Below, piece by piece: positions 6,271 to 13,531 of a stretch of DNA of 14,520 nt; the stretch's first letter is position 1, and each line of letters starts with the position of its first letter. The stretch spans positions 1 through 14,520 of the forward strand of contig JBARCX010000179.1 of the NCBI GenBank assembly GCA_049794535.1. Direction: 5' to 3'. Origin of the DNA: JBARCX01 sp049794535. Lineage in GTDB: Bacteria > Pseudomonadota > Gammaproteobacteria > Xanthomonadales > Rhodanobacteraceae. Position numbers and translations under genes: made by a program. The notes beneath the pieces were generated by a model. The model ran no database searches, was not told the origin of the DNA, and saw only the letters and a list, made by a program, of their open reading frames with translations.

Positions 6271-7029
6271 CTAAGCAATAAATTCAACGCGGCCTCCCAC
6301 CAAGTGATACATCGCGCCGACGATTTTTATCTTGCCGTCTTTCTCCATTTTTGAAAGGACGTCACTGCGTCGACGTATGTCATCCATGGTGTTCTTCACA
6401 TTTGTGCTAGCCACTGCGTCAACGAAGTCCGCATTTTTGCTGCTGCGATCTCCTGCGTACTGAGTCGCATCCACAGCCGGCTTGATCTTGTTCAACAGGT
6501 CGGTGAGATGACCGAGTTGAGCGTTATCGATAGCCCCTTTGATTGCGCCACAAGAGGTGTGGCCCATCACCATGACGACTTTCGAGCCGGCTAGCGCACA
6601 GGAAAATTCAAGGCTGCCCAGGATGTCGTCGTTGGAAATATTGCCGGCAACACGTGCATTAAACGTATCTCCGATACCCGTATCGAGGATGATCTCAGCT
6701 GGCGCTCGGGAATCGATGCAGCTGAGAATCACTGCTGCTGGATATTGACCATTGGCGGTGGCGCGTTTTTGCGCGAGATAGTCGTGCGATTGCATCTTTC
6801 CGCTACGAAATCGCTCGTTGCCCTGTTTCATGGCCGCAATGATTTGATCAGGAGTGGCACTGTCTCGCTGCTCGCGAGTCAATGCCACGGCTTGGACCGA
6901 TTCGGGCAAGGTCAGCGATAAACCGCCGATTAAACTCAGCGCGGATAAACCCGCGACCGACTTAAGGAATGTACGGCGATGAATAAGGTGCGCTGAGTAA
7001 TCACAGCAATCGACACAATATTTGTCCAT
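6271..7029 (-). CDS. Beta-class carbonic anhydrase with Tat signal
   Basis: The 252-aa product interconverts CO2 and bicarbonate using zinc. Family motifs are clear: CIDSR (C104, D106, R108) and HTSCG (H157, C160) provide the zinc ligands C104, H157 and C160 and the Asp/Arg dyad. The N-terminus carries a twin-arginine signal, HRRTFLK at 17-23, followed by a long hydrophobic stretch and a plausible cleavage site near VQA (47). The enzyme is thus probably exported folded to the periplasm. Before the Tat motif there is an unusual Cys-rich start (C5, C8, C9). GGGGTG 4 nt upstream fixes the ATG at 7029. It stands alone, with no transporter or partner gene adjacent. Confidence 0.93.
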   Translation of the reverse strand: MDKYCVDCCDYSAHLIHRRTFLKSVAGLSALSLIGGLSLTLPESVQAVALTREQRDSATPDQIIAAMKQGNERFRSGKMQSHDYLAQKRATANGQYPAAVILSCIDSRAPAEIILDTGIGDTFNARVAGNISNDDILGSLEFSCALAGSKVVMVMGHTSCGAIKGAIDNAQLGHLTDLLNKIKPAVDATQYAGDRSSKNADFVDAVASTNVKNTMDDIRRRSDVLSKMEKDGKIKIVGAMYHLVGGRVEFIA

Positions 7030-7272
7030 AAATCACCCCGTTGTTGATGTTTGGCTGGTAGCGAGCTCGCTGAGCCTTGATCATCCGTGAAGGATCTATG
7101 CGTATTTCCTCTGGTCATAGGCAGTTCTCTAGCCTACTCGCGGTTTCAGAGCCTGTCTAAGTGCCTGTTCGAGCCTGCGCGCAGCCCGCGTTACTTTTGA
7201 GTGAACGCCAACCACTAACAACGGGCGCCAATCGAAAGCAACGCGGGCCATGCAAAGTTCGTCAACGGACTC

Positions 7273-7932
7273 TTATCCGTGCAGGTACACGGCATCACTG
7301 CGTTTATGCATATGAGCGGTGAGTTGCGTCGCGGATGATGTGCTGATCGTCGTATTAATGGTGGCCGCAATGCGCTGAGCAAGTTCGATGTAGGTCGTCG
7401 CCCGCGGATGACACTCACGTTTAGGCACATTCGCAAGCAGATTTATCTCGCCGCGTACGGTAGGCATGGTTTGATGCGCGAAAATGCAAGCCCTCGGCGC
7501 ATCCAGAAACACCCTGATCTCGATGTGGATGGGTGCGGGATCATCGGCATGAACCATTGGCCCGATCAGGATCGAGAGAGCTCGGCCACCGTTGCGACGT
7601 AAGGAGCGCATTGACTCCTCAAGCATCACGATCATCGTGTGATCATCGGGTAGCGCCAGATCACGATGGAGAACGGCTTCTACCTCAGCGGCTGCTTTGC
7701 GAGCCTCCATCTCGATTCTTCCCAGGAAGCCCATGCGCAGCTCTTGCCGGGTGTGCTGCAGCGGCATAGTGGATACCTGGATCTTATTCTTGCGCACCAC
7801 CGCAGAGTGATTGATACGCTCGAACGTCAAGCCTGCCTCATCATAGGTTTGGTGACAGTTCTCGCCACTGATGCCAGCGAAAGCGGCCCAGGCGGCCTTG
7901 AGATAGACGAGGTTGGGTTGAGTGCTGATCAT
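7273..7932 (-). CDS. Hypothetical cytoplasmic protein, 219 aa
   Basis: The start at 7932 (MISTQPNLVYL) is preceded by GGAGAGAG about 4 nt upstream, a strong site. The open frame extends to 8340, but the upstream part is low-quality Arg/Ser/Pro-rich sequence without a binding site. The product has no signal or membrane helix. It has an N-terminal helical part, a charged helix (FLGRIEMEARKAAAEVEAVL), and a C-terminal alpha/beta-looking part (ALSILIGPMVH, IHIEIRVFL). No known family was recognised. It is convergent with nothing and divergent from the serine hydrolase at 8400. The reading frame is probably real; the function is unknown. Confidence 0.6.
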   Translation of the reverse strand: MISTQPNLVYLKAAWAAFAGISGENCHQTYDEAGLTFERINHSAVVRKNKIQVSTMPLQHTRQELRMGFLGRIEMEARKAAAEVEAVLHRDLALPDDHTMIVMLEESMRSLRRNGGRALSILIGPMVHADDPAPIHIEIRVFLDAPRACIFAHQTMPTVRGEINLLANVPKRECHPRATTYIELAQRIAATINTTISTSSATQLTAHMHKRSDAVYLHG

Positions 7933-8399
7933 GCCTCTCTCCGTGCGACGGTCGCTCAGGGGTCGTGCGGTGCTTGACTCGCTGGCCCTGGCGGGACCCC
8001 AACGGCGAGGCCCATGCTCGATATCGGCTGATGCGGGTAGAACTTCAGGGATCGAGCTGCTTGGTATCCCGGCCGCACTCAAGGGGGCGCCACCGTTGGC
8101 CCAACATAGGCCTCCCGAGCCACAGTCCTCAGCCATGCCGTCGTGGGGCGATTCGGCTTGTCTCCGTCTCCTCCCCACGTTCCACCTTTCGTCACCGGTG
8201 CCGCACCATTCGTCACTTATCGTTGGCGTATCAATCAGGTACGTTCCAGGGTAGGGCTGCGTTTGACGACGGCCCAAAGGGATCCGGCGTGCCTGCCCTT
8301 TAGCGCGGTTGACGGAGTGATAGGGGGCAATGAGCGCCATGATGGCGCTCGCGTCAGGATACCCAACGCTACATAACGAATTCGCACGGGAAGGTCAGC
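7933..8399. other. 467-bp stretch without a supported gene
   Basis: Several open frames cross this stretch on both strands, but all are Arg/Pro/Ser-rich, lack ribosome binding sites and look like GC-driven shadows. It presumably carries the divergent promoters of the genes at 7932 and 8400. The only clear structure is the hairpin at 8332-8350. Confidence 0.4.
8332..8350. repeat. Perfect 8-bp inverted repeat upstream of serine hydrolase gene
   Basis: GAGCGCCA (8332-8339) and TGGCGCTC (8343-8350) surround a TGA loop, about 50 nt before the ATG at 8400. There is no T-run. It could be a dimeric regulator's binding site or a 5' mRNA hairpin. Confidence 0.4.
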
Positions 8400-9812
8400 A
8401 TGGTTTCTCGCACGATCAAGATCGCCATGGGCGCATTGTTGGCGCTGGCCGTTGCAGGCGTCGCTTTCATGACGGCGTCCAACAAGGACCTCTTCTATAT
8501 CGCCACCAATTCGGTGAGCGGGTCGCTTTGCGCGGCGGCGTTTGTTTCGCACGTGGATCCCGATCGAATATTCAGGGAGGAGCAGCTACCCAACATGCGC
8601 AGTATTGGATGGGCCATGCGCTATCACGTGGATCGCGAGAAGCAGGAAGTGCGCACTACCGTGCTGGGGGGCTTTGGCGCACGTGCCGTATATAGAGATG
8701 GCATCGGGTGCACGCTGATGCATGGCGACGACAAGGTGCCTGAGGCTGCAGGCTTCAAGGACGCTCCGATTCCGGCTGCCTTTTCAGAGTCCAGTGCCAC
8801 TGAGTCGGGTGTTACGAATCCGACCGATCCAGCCTTGCTTCGTGCGCTTGATCATGCCTTCGCCGAGCCAAATCCAGCGACACCGCGATTGACCAAGGCC
8901 ATTGTCGTTCTGCACAACGGCAAACTCATCGCGGAACGGTATGCCCCGGGTTATGGGCCGCAGACACCGATCTGGGGACACTCGCTGTCGAAGTCGATCA
9001 CCAATGCGCTGATCGGTATTCTCGTGCAGCAAGGCAAGCTGCGGCTGGATCAGGCAGCGCCGGTTGCTGCGTGGAAAGCGCCGAACGATCCTCGCCATGA
9101 CATCACCATTGACCAGCTGTTGCGGATGGTGGGTGGGCAACCTTTCGATGAGACCAATAATCCGGTCAATCCCATGTCACGCATGTTCTTCCTGGAGAAC
9201 GATACGGCCGGCTATGCGGCGACGGTGCCGCTCGCCCATTCGCCAGGCGCCGCGTGGGCCTATAGCAACCTCAGCTATGTATTGCTTTCGCGCATTGCCA
9301 TGGACGCAGCTGGTGCAGGCGATGCTGTGGCTGCCGAGCGTTTCGTGCGCAATAGCCTGTTCAAACCGCTGGGTATGCGTAATGCCATCATTGAAACCGA
9401 CGTTGCCGGTACGCCGATCGGCTCAAGCCACGTGTATGCATCCGCACGTGACTTCGCACGATTCGGGCAGCTCTATCTCGATGATGGGGTGGTCAACGGG
9501 CAGCGCATTCTTCCCGAAGGATGGGTTGCTTACAGCCACTCGCAAACGCTCGATACCGGCTACGGCGCAGGCTTCTGGACCAACCTGGTAAATAAAGGCA
9601 GGGTGCCCGTGTGGGATGCGCCCTGGGGGTTGCCGCAATTGCCGAAAGATATGTACTACGCACGCGGCGCTTTCGGGCAATACATCATCATCGTGCCCTC
9701 CGAACAACTGGTGGTTGCACGTCTTGGTATCAGCCTCCAAGGCGGCACTGGTATCGGTGATGTCGTCGCTCAAATCATTGCGGCACTGCACCGTCAACCA
9801 ACACAGTCGTGA
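8400..9812 (+). CDS. Membrane-anchored or exported serine hydrolase, beta-lactamase fold (NylB-like)
   Basis: The 470-aa product starts with a hydrophobic helix (IKIAMGALLALAVAGVAFM) that is a signal anchor or signal peptide, then an N-terminal extension of about 140 residues. The catalytic domain has SxxK as SLSK (S195, K198) and YxN as YSN (Y288, N290), with a late GAFGQY segment in the position of the third motif. This arrangement resembles 6-aminohexanoate-dimer hydrolase (NylB)-type members of PF00144. The natural substrate is unknown; amide or ester hydrolysis in the periplasm is the reasonable general call. GGGAAGG 5 nt upstream gives the start. It belongs to the same fold as the gene at 614-1978 but to a different subfamily. 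Confidence 0.9.
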   Translation: MVSRTIKIAMGALLALAVAGVAFMTASNKDLFYIATNSVSGSLCAAAFVSHVDPDRIFREEQLPNMRSIGWAMRYHVDREKQEVRTTVLGGFGARAVYRDGIGCTLMHGDDKVPEAAGFKDAPIPAAFSESSATESGVTNPTDPALLRALDHAFAEPNPATPRLTKAIVVLHNGKLIAERYAPGYGPQTPIWGHSLSKSITNALIGILVQQGKLRLDQAAPVAAWKAPNDPRHDITIDQLLRMVGGQPFDETNNPVNPMSRMFFLENDTAGYAATVPLAHSPGAAWAYSNLSYVLLSRIAMDAAGAGDAVAAERFVRNSLFKPLGMRNAIIETDVAGTPIGSSHVYASARDFARFGQLYLDDGVVNGQRILPEGWVAYSHSQTLDTGYGAGFWTNLVNKGRVPVWDAPWGLPQLPKDMYYARGAFGQYIIIVPSEQLVVARLGISLQGGTGIGDVVAQIIAALHRQPTQS

Positions 9813-9826
9813 TCGGGCTCTTGGAC

Positions 9827-9858
9827 ACGTATGCAGTATGGCGCGGCGACGCATACGT
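9827..9858 (+). terminator. 8-bp inverted repeat shortly after the serine hydrolase stop
   Basis: ACGTATGC (9827-9834) and GCATACGT (9851-9858) are perfectly complementary, with a 16-nt GC-rich loop, starting 14 nt after the stop codon. The position suits a transcript end, but no T-run follows, so the call is tentative. Confidence 0.35.
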
Positions 9859-9943
9859 TAGGGTTGGTCTGGGTCGAAGGACATCCAGCGCGTTGATCTT
9901 GCGGCCGAGCCAGTAGAATGGCCTCACTTCCAAGGAGCTATGT

Positions 9944-10120
9944 ATGAGTACGACGCCAGCGACGACCCCGGAATCGATCAGTGATACCGTTTCGGACACC
10001 ACGGCTTCACACCTGCATTCACCGACGCAGAAGTTGCTCGATAGCTTGGATGTTGCAGCCTGCGATGAAGTACAGCATGAGGCAGCGCTTCGTGATTCGG
10101 CACTTCGCCCGCCGCGATAG
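9944..10120 (+). CDS. Small protein of 58 aa with strong ribosome binding site
   Basis: An ATG at 9944 is preceded by AAGGAG 6 nt upstream (9932-9937), one of the best sites in the window. The frame runs to the TAG at 10118-10120. The product starts MSTTPATTPESISDTVSDTT, so its N-terminus is Thr/Ser/Asp-rich and probably disordered. A short amphipathic helix follows (SPTQKLLDSLDVAACDEV), with a single Cys at 40, and the end is basic. There is no signal peptide or membrane segment. A competing ATG at 9940 encodes only 14 residues. The next gene starts 150 nt downstream on the same strand and could be cotranscribed. No family was recognised. Confidence 0.6.
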   Translation: MSTTPATTPESISDTVSDTTASHLHSPTQKLLDSLDVAACDEVQHEAALRDSALRPPR

Positions 10121-10240
10121 ATAAACCTCGCTTCATGCATGCCGCGCATGCGATTCGATGTTCTAACCTTGTCGCTGGTGAACAGGGTCTGCTTTCGATC
10201 CGGGCGGCTAACGCTGGTTGCGCCGGCTGCATTTGCGCTA

Positions 10241-10269
10241 CCGTTACTCCAATCGCAGGGGAGTAACGG
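10241..10269 (+). promoter_or_regulatory. Perfect 10-bp hairpin that buries the Shine-Dalgarno
   Basis: CCGTTACTCC (10241-10250) is fully complementary to GGAGTAACGG (10260-10269), with a 9-nt loop. The ribosome binding site GGGGAG (10258-10263) lies across the loop edge and the 3' arm, and the ATG follows 2 nt after the stem. In the mRNA the ACTCC arm would act as an anti-Shine-Dalgarno and close the site. This is consistent with a translational switch such as an RNA thermometer or protein/sRNA-controlled element. A DNA operator is an alternative. Confidence 0.6.
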
Positions 10270-10270
10270 C

Positions 10271-10660
10271 ATGACGAATACGTCTCGCACTGTTTTTACC
10301 TTGGTTTCGCTGATGCTGGCTTCGGCGGTAAATGCGCAGAACGACCCTACCGTACCCAGAATCTGCTATGCAGTGGTTGATGCCGATTTTGCATGCACGC
10401 AAAACGATCTCGATTTTGCGGTGACACACAACAACCCCGATGCAGCGGCCGCTGCAGCGCGGGGAATGACACAACTCGCCACGTCGCGATTGCAATTTCC
10501 CGCAGCTATTCGCAATAGCGGCGTGGATGCGGTTATCCAGTCATGCAGCGGACCCATGAAGGAAGGCGCTCTGGCTACCGGCGCAAAGATCATCCAACGG
10601 ATCCAGGCTAGCGGTGGCGATGCCTCCCGGTGTCAGGCGGCGGTCAATGCGATCCACTGA
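10271..10660 (+). CDS. Exported four-cysteine protein of unknown function
   Basis: The 129-aa product begins with a Sec signal peptide (MTNTSRTVFTLVSLMLASAVNA, cleavage after residue 22 before QNDP). The mature protein is mainly helical and Ala-rich, with four cysteines at 32, 42, 92 and 121 that could form two disulfides. This layout is typical of small periplasmic proteins. The frame is open back to 10139, but the start at 10271 is preferred because it puts the signal first and has GGGGAG 7 nt upstream. That ribosome binding site is enclosed in a perfect hairpin (10241-10269). No family was recognised. Confidence 0.7.
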   Translation: MTNTSRTVFTLVSLMLASAVNAQNDPTVPRICYAVVDADFACTQNDLDFAVTHNNPDAAAAAARGMTQLATSRLQFPAAIRNSGVDAVIQSCSGPMKEGALATGAKIIQRIQASGGDASRCQAAVNAIH

Positions 10661-10712
10661 GCACGCTTAGTATCACGAGCTGCGCCATAGCACGTCGGGA
10701 TATCCGATGTGG

Positions 10713-11351
10713 TCAAGCGTATGGCGTTCCCTTCATGCTCACAGCGACGCCCTTGAAGCCGCGATCGATAAGATTCAAGAAAGCGCTGCGCACAGCGTTA
10801 TTTGTGCTGCCCGACCGGTATCGGCTAAGCCCTTCGACGTACGCGACGCACCAGGTCGTGACGAACAGGGCAGCGACGAGTCGCGCTTCTGGGTCCGAAA
10901 CGGGCCTGTCGACCGATGCGGCAATCATTTCTGCAAGTTCGTTTACGAGCTCATCACGCATGGCGCGTGCGCGGTCTGAAAGCGCGGGACTCAGCTTCAC
11001 TGTCTGCCAGAAACTCGAGGTTCCCGCCGTGAACTTTGCGAACGGGTGTTTTTGTTTCACGAGTTCGTGCGCGAGATTGCGAAGGGCATCGATAGGCGAC
11101 TCGCCGTCTGCACGTTCGGACAGCGCCACACGCACAAGATCGCGACTTTCGTCCTCGCGATCAAAGAACAGATCTTCCTTGCGCGGGAAATAGTTGAAGA
11201 CCGTCATCTTGGCAACGCTTGCCGCATCGGCAATGTCGGCAACGGTCACGTTGTCGAAGCCGCGCTCGATGAACAAGCGCGTGGCGACATCGGAAATCGC
11301 TAGACGCGTTGCTTGTTTCTTGCGTTCACGGAGGCTTTGCTTATTTTGCAT
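10713..11351 (-). CDS. TetR/AcrR-family transcriptional regulator
   Basis: The 212-aa product has the standard N-terminal DNA-binding domain at about residues 15-60: a first helix (ATRLAISDVATRLFIERGF), the helix-turn-helix (VTVADIADAASVAKMTVFNYF) and PRKEDLFF. A helical ligand-binding domain follows. Length and layout are normal for the family. It is divergent from the FAD monooxygenase gene with 61 bp between the starts, the usual setting for a local repressor that responds to the enzyme's substrate. A palindromic operator candidate lies at 11357-11377. The ribosome binding site is weak. Confidence 0.92.
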   Translation of the reverse strand: MQNKQSLRERKKQATRLAISDVATRLFIERGFDNVTVADIADAASVAKMTVFNYFPRKEDLFFDREDESRDLVRVALSERADGESPIDALRNLAHELVKQKHPFAKFTAGTSSFWQTVKLSPALSDRARAMRDELVNELAEMIAASVDRPVSDPEARLVAALFVTTWCVAYVEGLSRYRSGSTNNAVRSAFLNLIDRGFKGVAVSMKGTPYA

Positions 11352-11356
11352 TGATG

Positions 11357-11377
11357 AATTTATACCATGGATAAATT
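11357..11377. promoter_or_regulatory. Candidate TetR-type operator in the divergent promoter region
   Basis: AATTTAT (11357-11363) and ATAAATT (11371-11377) form a perfect 7-bp inverted repeat around ACCATGG, 5 bp upstream of the regulator's start codon. A good -10-like TAAAAT for the monooxygenase gene lies at 11389-11394. Binding here would block both promoters. It is the most AT-rich spot in the neighbourhood. Confidence 0.5.
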
Positions 11378-11412
11378 TGTACTAAGTCTAAAATTAGGTC
11401 ACTATCCGGACC

Positions 11413-12975
11413 ATGAGCAACGAAATAGACGTTCTGGTTGTGGGCGCCGGACCAACCGGACTGATGTTAGCCATTGAGTTGGTACTTGGCGGTGCTCGGG
11501 TAACGGTGCTAGAGCGCTTGACCGAGCCGGACGAAACCATCAAGGCGGGCGCCATCGGCGCGCTTGCTGCCGAAGCGCTCGAGCGTCGCGGCTTCAAGGC
11601 CACGATGGATGCCGAGGAGCGCGCCGTTGCCGAGGCGATGGCGGCCATGATGAAGACGACGGGCGTATCAGGAAGCCCACCCGCTTTGCGGAAAATCGGC
11701 GGACACTTTGCCGGGATCTTCCTTATCGACCAGACACGACAGCGTGAGCCAGAGCGGCGCCTCCGTGGTGTTCGGCAGCAAGCACTTGAACGGATGCTTG
11801 GAGCGCGAGCTCGCGAGCTCGGCATCGACGTGCGCCGCGGGTGTGAGGTTGTCGACTTCCGTCAAGATCCGGAAGGGGTCGAAGTCACGGCTCAGGGTGC
11901 CGATGGCAAGTTCACTTTGCGCTGCGCGTATCTCGTGGGTTGCGATGGCGGTCGTAGCCCGATTCGTAAGCGCACAGGATTCGAATTTCCTGGTACTGAG
12001 CCCACACTTACCGGGCATCAGGCGATCGTTGAACTGGATCATCCTGAGAAGCTCTTGCCGCTCGGCTGGCGACGAATGACGAATGGAATGTTGGCCTATG
12101 GCCCCGTGCCAGGCCGCATCTTGATGGTCGAATTCGATGGACCTCCGGCAGATCGCGACATACCCATCACCATCGAGGAAGTGCAGTGCAGCCTCCGTAA
12201 CGTAAGCGGCGTGGAAGACATCACCATCACCGCGATGAAATCCGCGACCCGATTTACGGACAATGCACGACAGGCATCCAGCTATCGCTGTGGCCGAGTG
12301 TTGTTGGCCGGCGACGCAGCACATGTCCATTCACCCTTTGGTGGCCAGGGGCTAAATCTCGGTTTGTTGGATGCGGTAAATCTCGGGTGGAAACTTGCTG
12401 CAGTCGTGCGCGGATGGGCCCCAGAGGGATTGCTGGATACCTACACTCAGGAGCGCCACCCTGTCGCCGCGCGTGTGTTGGCTAATACACGCGCGCAAGT
12501 TGCGTTGATGAGGCCGGATGCGCACACCTCTGCGTTGCGCGATATCGTCGCTGACATCATGGGGCTGGATGAAGGCAACCGCTTCTTCGGCGAGATGATG
12601 AGTGGCATGACCACGCGTTACGAGCTTGGCGACGAGCATTCATTGGTTGGAACGCTCTGTAGCAATCTTGTACTTACAAACGGTGAAAACGACGCGGAGC
12701 TCTCTACCTTGATGCATGGCGGCAACGGCCTATTCGTCGACGCAAGCGGAGGCTATGCAGCTCGCATCGCAAATGCGTGGATGCCGCGCATGCATTGCAT
12801 CGCGGTGAGCGAAGGAACATCTATCCTCGTTCGCCCCGATGGTTGCATAGCATGGGCATCCGATAACGGAGATGCCGAGGGTCTTGAGCTCACGCTTAAG
12901 CGATGGTTTGGATCACCCGATTGGGATGGTCAACAGAGTGTCGGGTCGACGTGTGAGCTGTTAACCCATTCGTAA
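11413..12975 (+). CDS. FAD-dependent monooxygenase (aromatic hydroxylase, PheA/TfdB/Rox type)
   Basis: The 520-aa product has the three signatures of class A flavoprotein hydroxylases: the N-terminal FAD/ADP motif GAGPTG (11-16), the DG motif in CDGGRSPIRK (177-186) and the GD motif GDAAHVHSPFGGQGLN (300-315). It also has the C-terminal thioredoxin-like extension seen in polyketide, phenol and rifampicin hydroxylases. Such enzymes use NAD(P)H and O2 to hydroxylate an aromatic substrate in the cytoplasm. Substrates in this group range from phenols to antibiotics and cannot be told from sequence here. It is divergent from a TetR regulator, which suggests inducible expression by substrate. The ribosome binding site is weak (CCGGA, 2 nt before the ATG). 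Confidence 0.92.
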   Translation: MSNEIDVLVVGAGPTGLMLAIELVLGGARVTVLERLTEPDETIKAGAIGALAAEALERRGFKATMDAEERAVAEAMAAMMKTTGVSGSPPALRKIGGHFAGIFLIDQTRQREPERRLRGVRQQALERMLGARARELGIDVRRGCEVVDFRQDPEGVEVTAQGADGKFTLRCAYLVGCDGGRSPIRKRTGFEFPGTEPTLTGHQAIVELDHPEKLLPLGWRRMTNGMLAYGPVPGRILMVEFDGPPADRDIPITIEEVQCSLRNVSGVEDITITAMKSATRFTDNARQASSYRCGRVLLAGDAAHVHSPFGGQGLNLGLLDAVNLGWKLAAVVRGWAPEGLLDTYTQERHPVAARVLANTRAQVALMRPDAHTSALRDIVADIMGLDEGNRFFGEMMSGMTTRYELGDEHSLVGTLCSNLVLTNGENDAELSTLMHGGNGLFVDASGGYAARIANAWMPRMHCIAVSEGTSILVRPDGCIAWASDNGDAEGLELTLKRWFGSPDWDGQQSVGSTCELLTHS

Positions 12976-13127
12976 AGCAAGACAGCTGGATGCGGCTTAT
13001 CCCGTCAGCCATTCAATGGCGCATAACGGTGAACTCGATCGGCCGAACCCATGATGGGTGATCAGCACACCTGACGTTGGTATCAGGCTCAATCATTGCC
13101 CTTGTCCGCTCTCGGCCAGATGTGAAC

Positions 13128-13184
13128 GTTCAACGCTGGAGTTAAGCGGCGGCGTAGCCGTTCGCCTTGAATAATGAATTAGAC
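13128..13184 (-). repeat. attC-like integron recombination site 1 (distal end of array)
   Basis: Read on the minus strand: an R''-like GTCTAAT (13184-13178), a paired central part, and R' GTTGAAC (13134-13128), which fits GTTRRRY. The 40-bp core differs from site 2 at a single base. It lies 13 bp beyond the stop codon of the small membrane protein gene, as expected for the attC at a cassette's 3' end. Confidence 0.8.
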
Positions 13185-13197
13185 GGCACTGTTCTCA

Positions 13198-13461
13198 TCA
13201 ACCTGAAAGCCCAACTAGACCAAGGCCAAGCAGCAAAGTAATTAGAAATGCCACGCTGGTGCTAAAGCAAAAGCGCCTTAGATTGGTGCTAACACCTAGG
13301 CCTGCTTCCACGGATGCACGGTATACATACCCAGGAACACCAGCAAAAATGAAACGCACTGGAACGCCGTGTGAAGCGAGCATGGTGTACGCGATAAGGT
13401 TCCCCAAGACCGCGTAGATCCCGACAGCTGAAAACAGAAGGTAGTAGATGACCATCATCAT
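13198..13461 (-). CDS. Small two-helix membrane protein, integron cassette gene
   Basis: The 87-aa product has a hydrophobic N-terminal helix (VIYYLLFSAVGIYAVLGNLIAYTML), a short polar and basic middle (VPVRFIFAGVPGYVYRASVEAG, then NLRRF) and a second helix (FLITLLLGLGLVGL). AAGG lies 7 nt before the ATG at 13461, and that ATG is only about 14 nt from the end of the preceding attC. The gene fills its cassette (about 350 bp between the sites at 13134 and 13480) almost completely. This is the classic form of an integron gene cassette. Transcription would come from outside the cassette. No family was recognised. Confidence 0.75.
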   Translation of the reverse strand: MMMVIYYLLFSAVGIYAVLGNLIAYTMLASHGVPVRFIFAGVPGYVYRASVEAGLGVSTNLRRFCFSTSVAFLITLLLGLGLVGLSG

Positions 13462-13474
13462 GCTGTTGCCTTGG

Positions 13475-13531
13475 GTCTAACGCTGGAGTTAAGCGGCGGC
13501 GTAGCCGTCCGCCTTGAACGAATTATTACGT
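13475..13531 (-). repeat. attC-like integron recombination site 2
   Basis: On the minus strand R' is GTTAGAC (13481-13475), a perfect GTTRRRY. The opposite end reads ACGTAAT (13531-13525), a degenerate R''. GTTAAGCGG (13488-13496, plus strand) can pair with CCGCCTTGAAC (13509-13519) leaving two unpaired bases. This matches the extrahelical bases that direct strand choice in attC. An inner CGGC/GCCG stem closes the fold. The sequence closely resembles, from memory, the attC of aadA cassettes. Confidence 0.85.

Noticed and set aside
7933..8340. N-terminal extension of the minus-strand frame up to 8340
   Set aside because: Arg/Ser/Pro-rich, no ribosome binding site at 8340, while GGAGAGAG directly precedes 7932.
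9940..9984. 14-codon frame from the ATG at 9940
   Set aside because: It overlaps the 58-aa frame at 9944, is very short, and its spacing to AAGGAG is too tight.
10630..11303. Plus-strand frames across the TetR gene
   Set aside because: Antisense shadows; the minus-strand product is a clear TetR regulator.
12976..13127. Possible further degenerate attC or terminator left of site 1
   Set aside because: Only short hairpins (13047-13059, 13070-13087) are seen, with no R'/R'' boxes and no T-run.
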